Shown: positions 62,301 to 64,000 of the stretch, in pieces
How positions within the stretch are numbered: the stretch's first letter is position 1
How the letters are laid out: each line of letters starts with the position of its first letter
Assembly (NCBI GenBank): GCA_026874595.1
Contig: CM049307.1
Location: 767,579-831,578, forward strand
Direction: 5' to 3'
Length of the DNA stretch: 64,000 nucleotides
Source of the DNA: Sipunculus nudus
Lineage: Eukaryota > Annelida > Sipuncula > Golfingiida > Sipunculidae
Translations under genes and position numbers: made by a program
The notes under the pieces: model-generated
The model's input: only the letters and a program-made list of their open reading frames with translations
Databases searched by the model: none
Told to the model about the DNA's origin: nothing

Positions 62301-64000
62301 GGGGATGAAGCAAGAGAGGAACAAGTCCATCGATGGTTAAAGTAAGTTCTCACACACCATGAACACATACAATCATATATACAGGAGAAGAAATTTACTA
62401 AGTACCCTATTCCAGTAACATCTACCTCACAATAGAGGGGGACGAGGCCAGAGACAGAAAAGGCCCTCGATGGTTAAAGTAAGTTCTCACACACCATGAA
62501 CACATACAATCATATATACAGGAGAAGAAATCTACTAAGTACCCTATTTCAGTAACATGTACCTCATGATAGGGGGGGAAGAGGCCAGAGACAGAAAAGT
62601 CCCTCGATGGTTAAAGTAAGTTCTCACACACCACAAACACATACATACAGGAGAAGAAATCTACTAAGTACCCTATTCCAGTAACATCTACCTCACTATA
62701 GAGGGGGATGAAGCAAGAGAGGAACAAGTCCCTCGATGGTTAAAGTAAGTTATCAAACACCACCAACACATACAATCATATATACAGGAGAAGAAATTTA
62801 CTAAGTACCCTATTCCAGTAACATCTACCTCACAATAGAGGGGGACGAGGCCAGAGACAGAAAAGTCCCTCGATGGTTAAAGTAAGTTCTCACACACCAC
62901 AAACACATACATACAGGAGAAGAAATCTACTAAGTACCCTATTCCAGTAACATCTTCCTCACTATAGAGGGGGATGAAGCAAGAGAGGAACAAGTCCCTC
63001 GATGGTTAAAGTAAGTTCCATACCACAAACACATACATAAAGGAGAAGAAATCTGCTAAGTACCCTATTCCAGTAACATCTACCTCACTATAGAGGGGGA
63101 TGAAGCAAGAGAGGAACAAGTCCCTCGATGGTTAAATTAAGTTCTCACACACCACAAACACATACATACAGGAGAAGAAATCTACTAAGTACACTATTCC
63201 AGTAACATCTACCTCACTATAGAGGGGGATGAAGCAAGAGAGGAACAAGTCCCTCGATGGTTGAAGTAAGTTCTCACACACCATGAACACATACAATCAT
63301 ATATACAGGAGAAGAAATTTACTAAGTACCCTATTCCAGTAACATCTACCTCACTATAGAGGGGGATGAAGCAAGAGAGGAACAAGTCCCTTGATGGTTA
63401 AAGTAAGTTCTCACACACCACAAACACATACATACAGGAGAAGAAATCTGCTAAGTATCCTATTCCAGTAACATCTACCTCACTATAGAGGGGGATGAAG
63501 CAAGAGAGGAACAAGTCCCTCAATGGTTTAAGTAAGTTCTCACACACCATGAACACATACATACAGGAGAAGAAATCTGCTAAGTACCCTATTCCAGTAA
63601 CATCTACCTCACTATAGAGGGGGATGAAGCAAGAGAGGAACAAGTCCCTTGATGGTTAAAGTAAGTTCTCACACACCACAAACACATACATACAGGAGAA
63701 GAAATCTGCTAAGTACCCTATTCCAGTAACATCTACCTCACTATAGAGGGGGATGAAGCAAGAGAGGAACAAGTCCCACGATGGTTAAAGTAAGTTCTCA
63801 CACACCACAAACACATACATACAGGAGAAGAAATCTGCTAAGTACCCTATTCCAGTAACATCTACCTCACTATAGAGGGGGATGAAGCAAGAGAGGAACA
63901 AGTCCCTTGATGGTTAAAGTAAGTTCTCACACACCACAAACACATACATAAAGGAGAAGAAATCTGCTAAGTACCCTATTCCAGTAACATCTACCTCACT
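59390..64000 (+). repeat. ~129/137-bp tandem array of exon-end modules, about 35 units
   Basis: Each unit contains CTATTCCAG| followed by a 63-base stretch (AACATCTACCTCACTATAG ... CAAGTCCCTCGATGGTTAAA) and |GTAAGTTCTCACACACCAC. It then has a 66-74-base intron-like stretch with ACACATACATACAGGAGAAG and CTACTAAGTAC. The 63-base part is a diverged copy of the end of the exon at 59205-59326. Two sequence classes exist: GATGAAGCAAGAGAGGAACA and GACGAGGCCAGAGACAGAAA. The longer units carry ATACAATCATATATACAGG. The array runs off the window end. Larger blocks are duplicated, for example 60320-60990 with 63330-64000 and 61360-61740 with 62945-63330. Confidence 0.95.

Noticed and set aside
1-64000. 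Reverse transcriptase, integrase, Rep-helicase or other intact transposon genes
   Set aside because: I looked for typical motifs (YxDD, DDE blocks, helicase motifs) in the open frames. Only the transposase relic at 6446-6562 was found.
1-64000. tRNA and rRNA genes
   Set aside because: No cloverleaf with A and B box sequences and no rRNA-like segment could be recognised by reading. A covariance-model scan was not possible.

Overview
This window looks like one long intron-rich stretch of a eukaryotic gene on the + strand. It is AT-rich, has very small exons separated by introns of up to about 20 kb, and is filled with tandem repeats and nested transposons. The repeat style (Helitron-like elements with CCGT/CTGT-rich 5' ends) suggests an invertebrate, probably a mollusc such as a clam. 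That is an impression, not a demonstrated identification. There is no bacterial-style gene, rRNA, convincing tRNA or CRISPR array.

The gene: six exons are well supported by acceptor, donor and reading-phase agreement (13432-13532, 24107-24215, 25631-25693, 39094-39162, 58867-58935, 59205-59326). A seventh is likely (2270-2308) and an eighth is doubtful (37097-37159). Without the doubtful one they join in phase into about 190 codons of a charged, non-membrane-looking protein. I do not recognise the protein. Both its start and its end lie outside the window.

Tandem repeats: a 48-bp array (1-243); a 31-bp array growing out of the 5' splice site of the 13.4-kb exon (13516-13978); a 46-bp array (14246-16222); a 45-bp array of about 97 units in strict register (16756-21137); a 56-bp array carrying an acceptor-like site (24310-24757); a 25-bp array (56441-58313); and a ~129/137-bp array (59390 to the window end) in which every unit carries a copy of the end of the last exon and nearly all carry its donor site.

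Transposons: two TA-flanked inverted-repeat elements (5021-8268, with a pogo/Tigger-type transposase relic, and 11436-13073), and several Helitron-like families labelled here A, B, C, D, E and J. C, D, E and J end in a hairpin followed by CTAG. A and B end in a palindrome around ACCCATGGGT followed by CCCTTG or CACTTG. C, D and most clearly A and B also have inverted motifs between their two ends. Insertions are nested up to three deep (for example B contains E, which contains J).

The most unusual material is where repeats and exons meet. One array multiplies a donor site about 15-fold. Another multiplies an acceptor + 63-nt in-frame exon + donor module about 35-fold. Transposon ends lie 14 nt upstream of one exon and 59 nt downstream of another.
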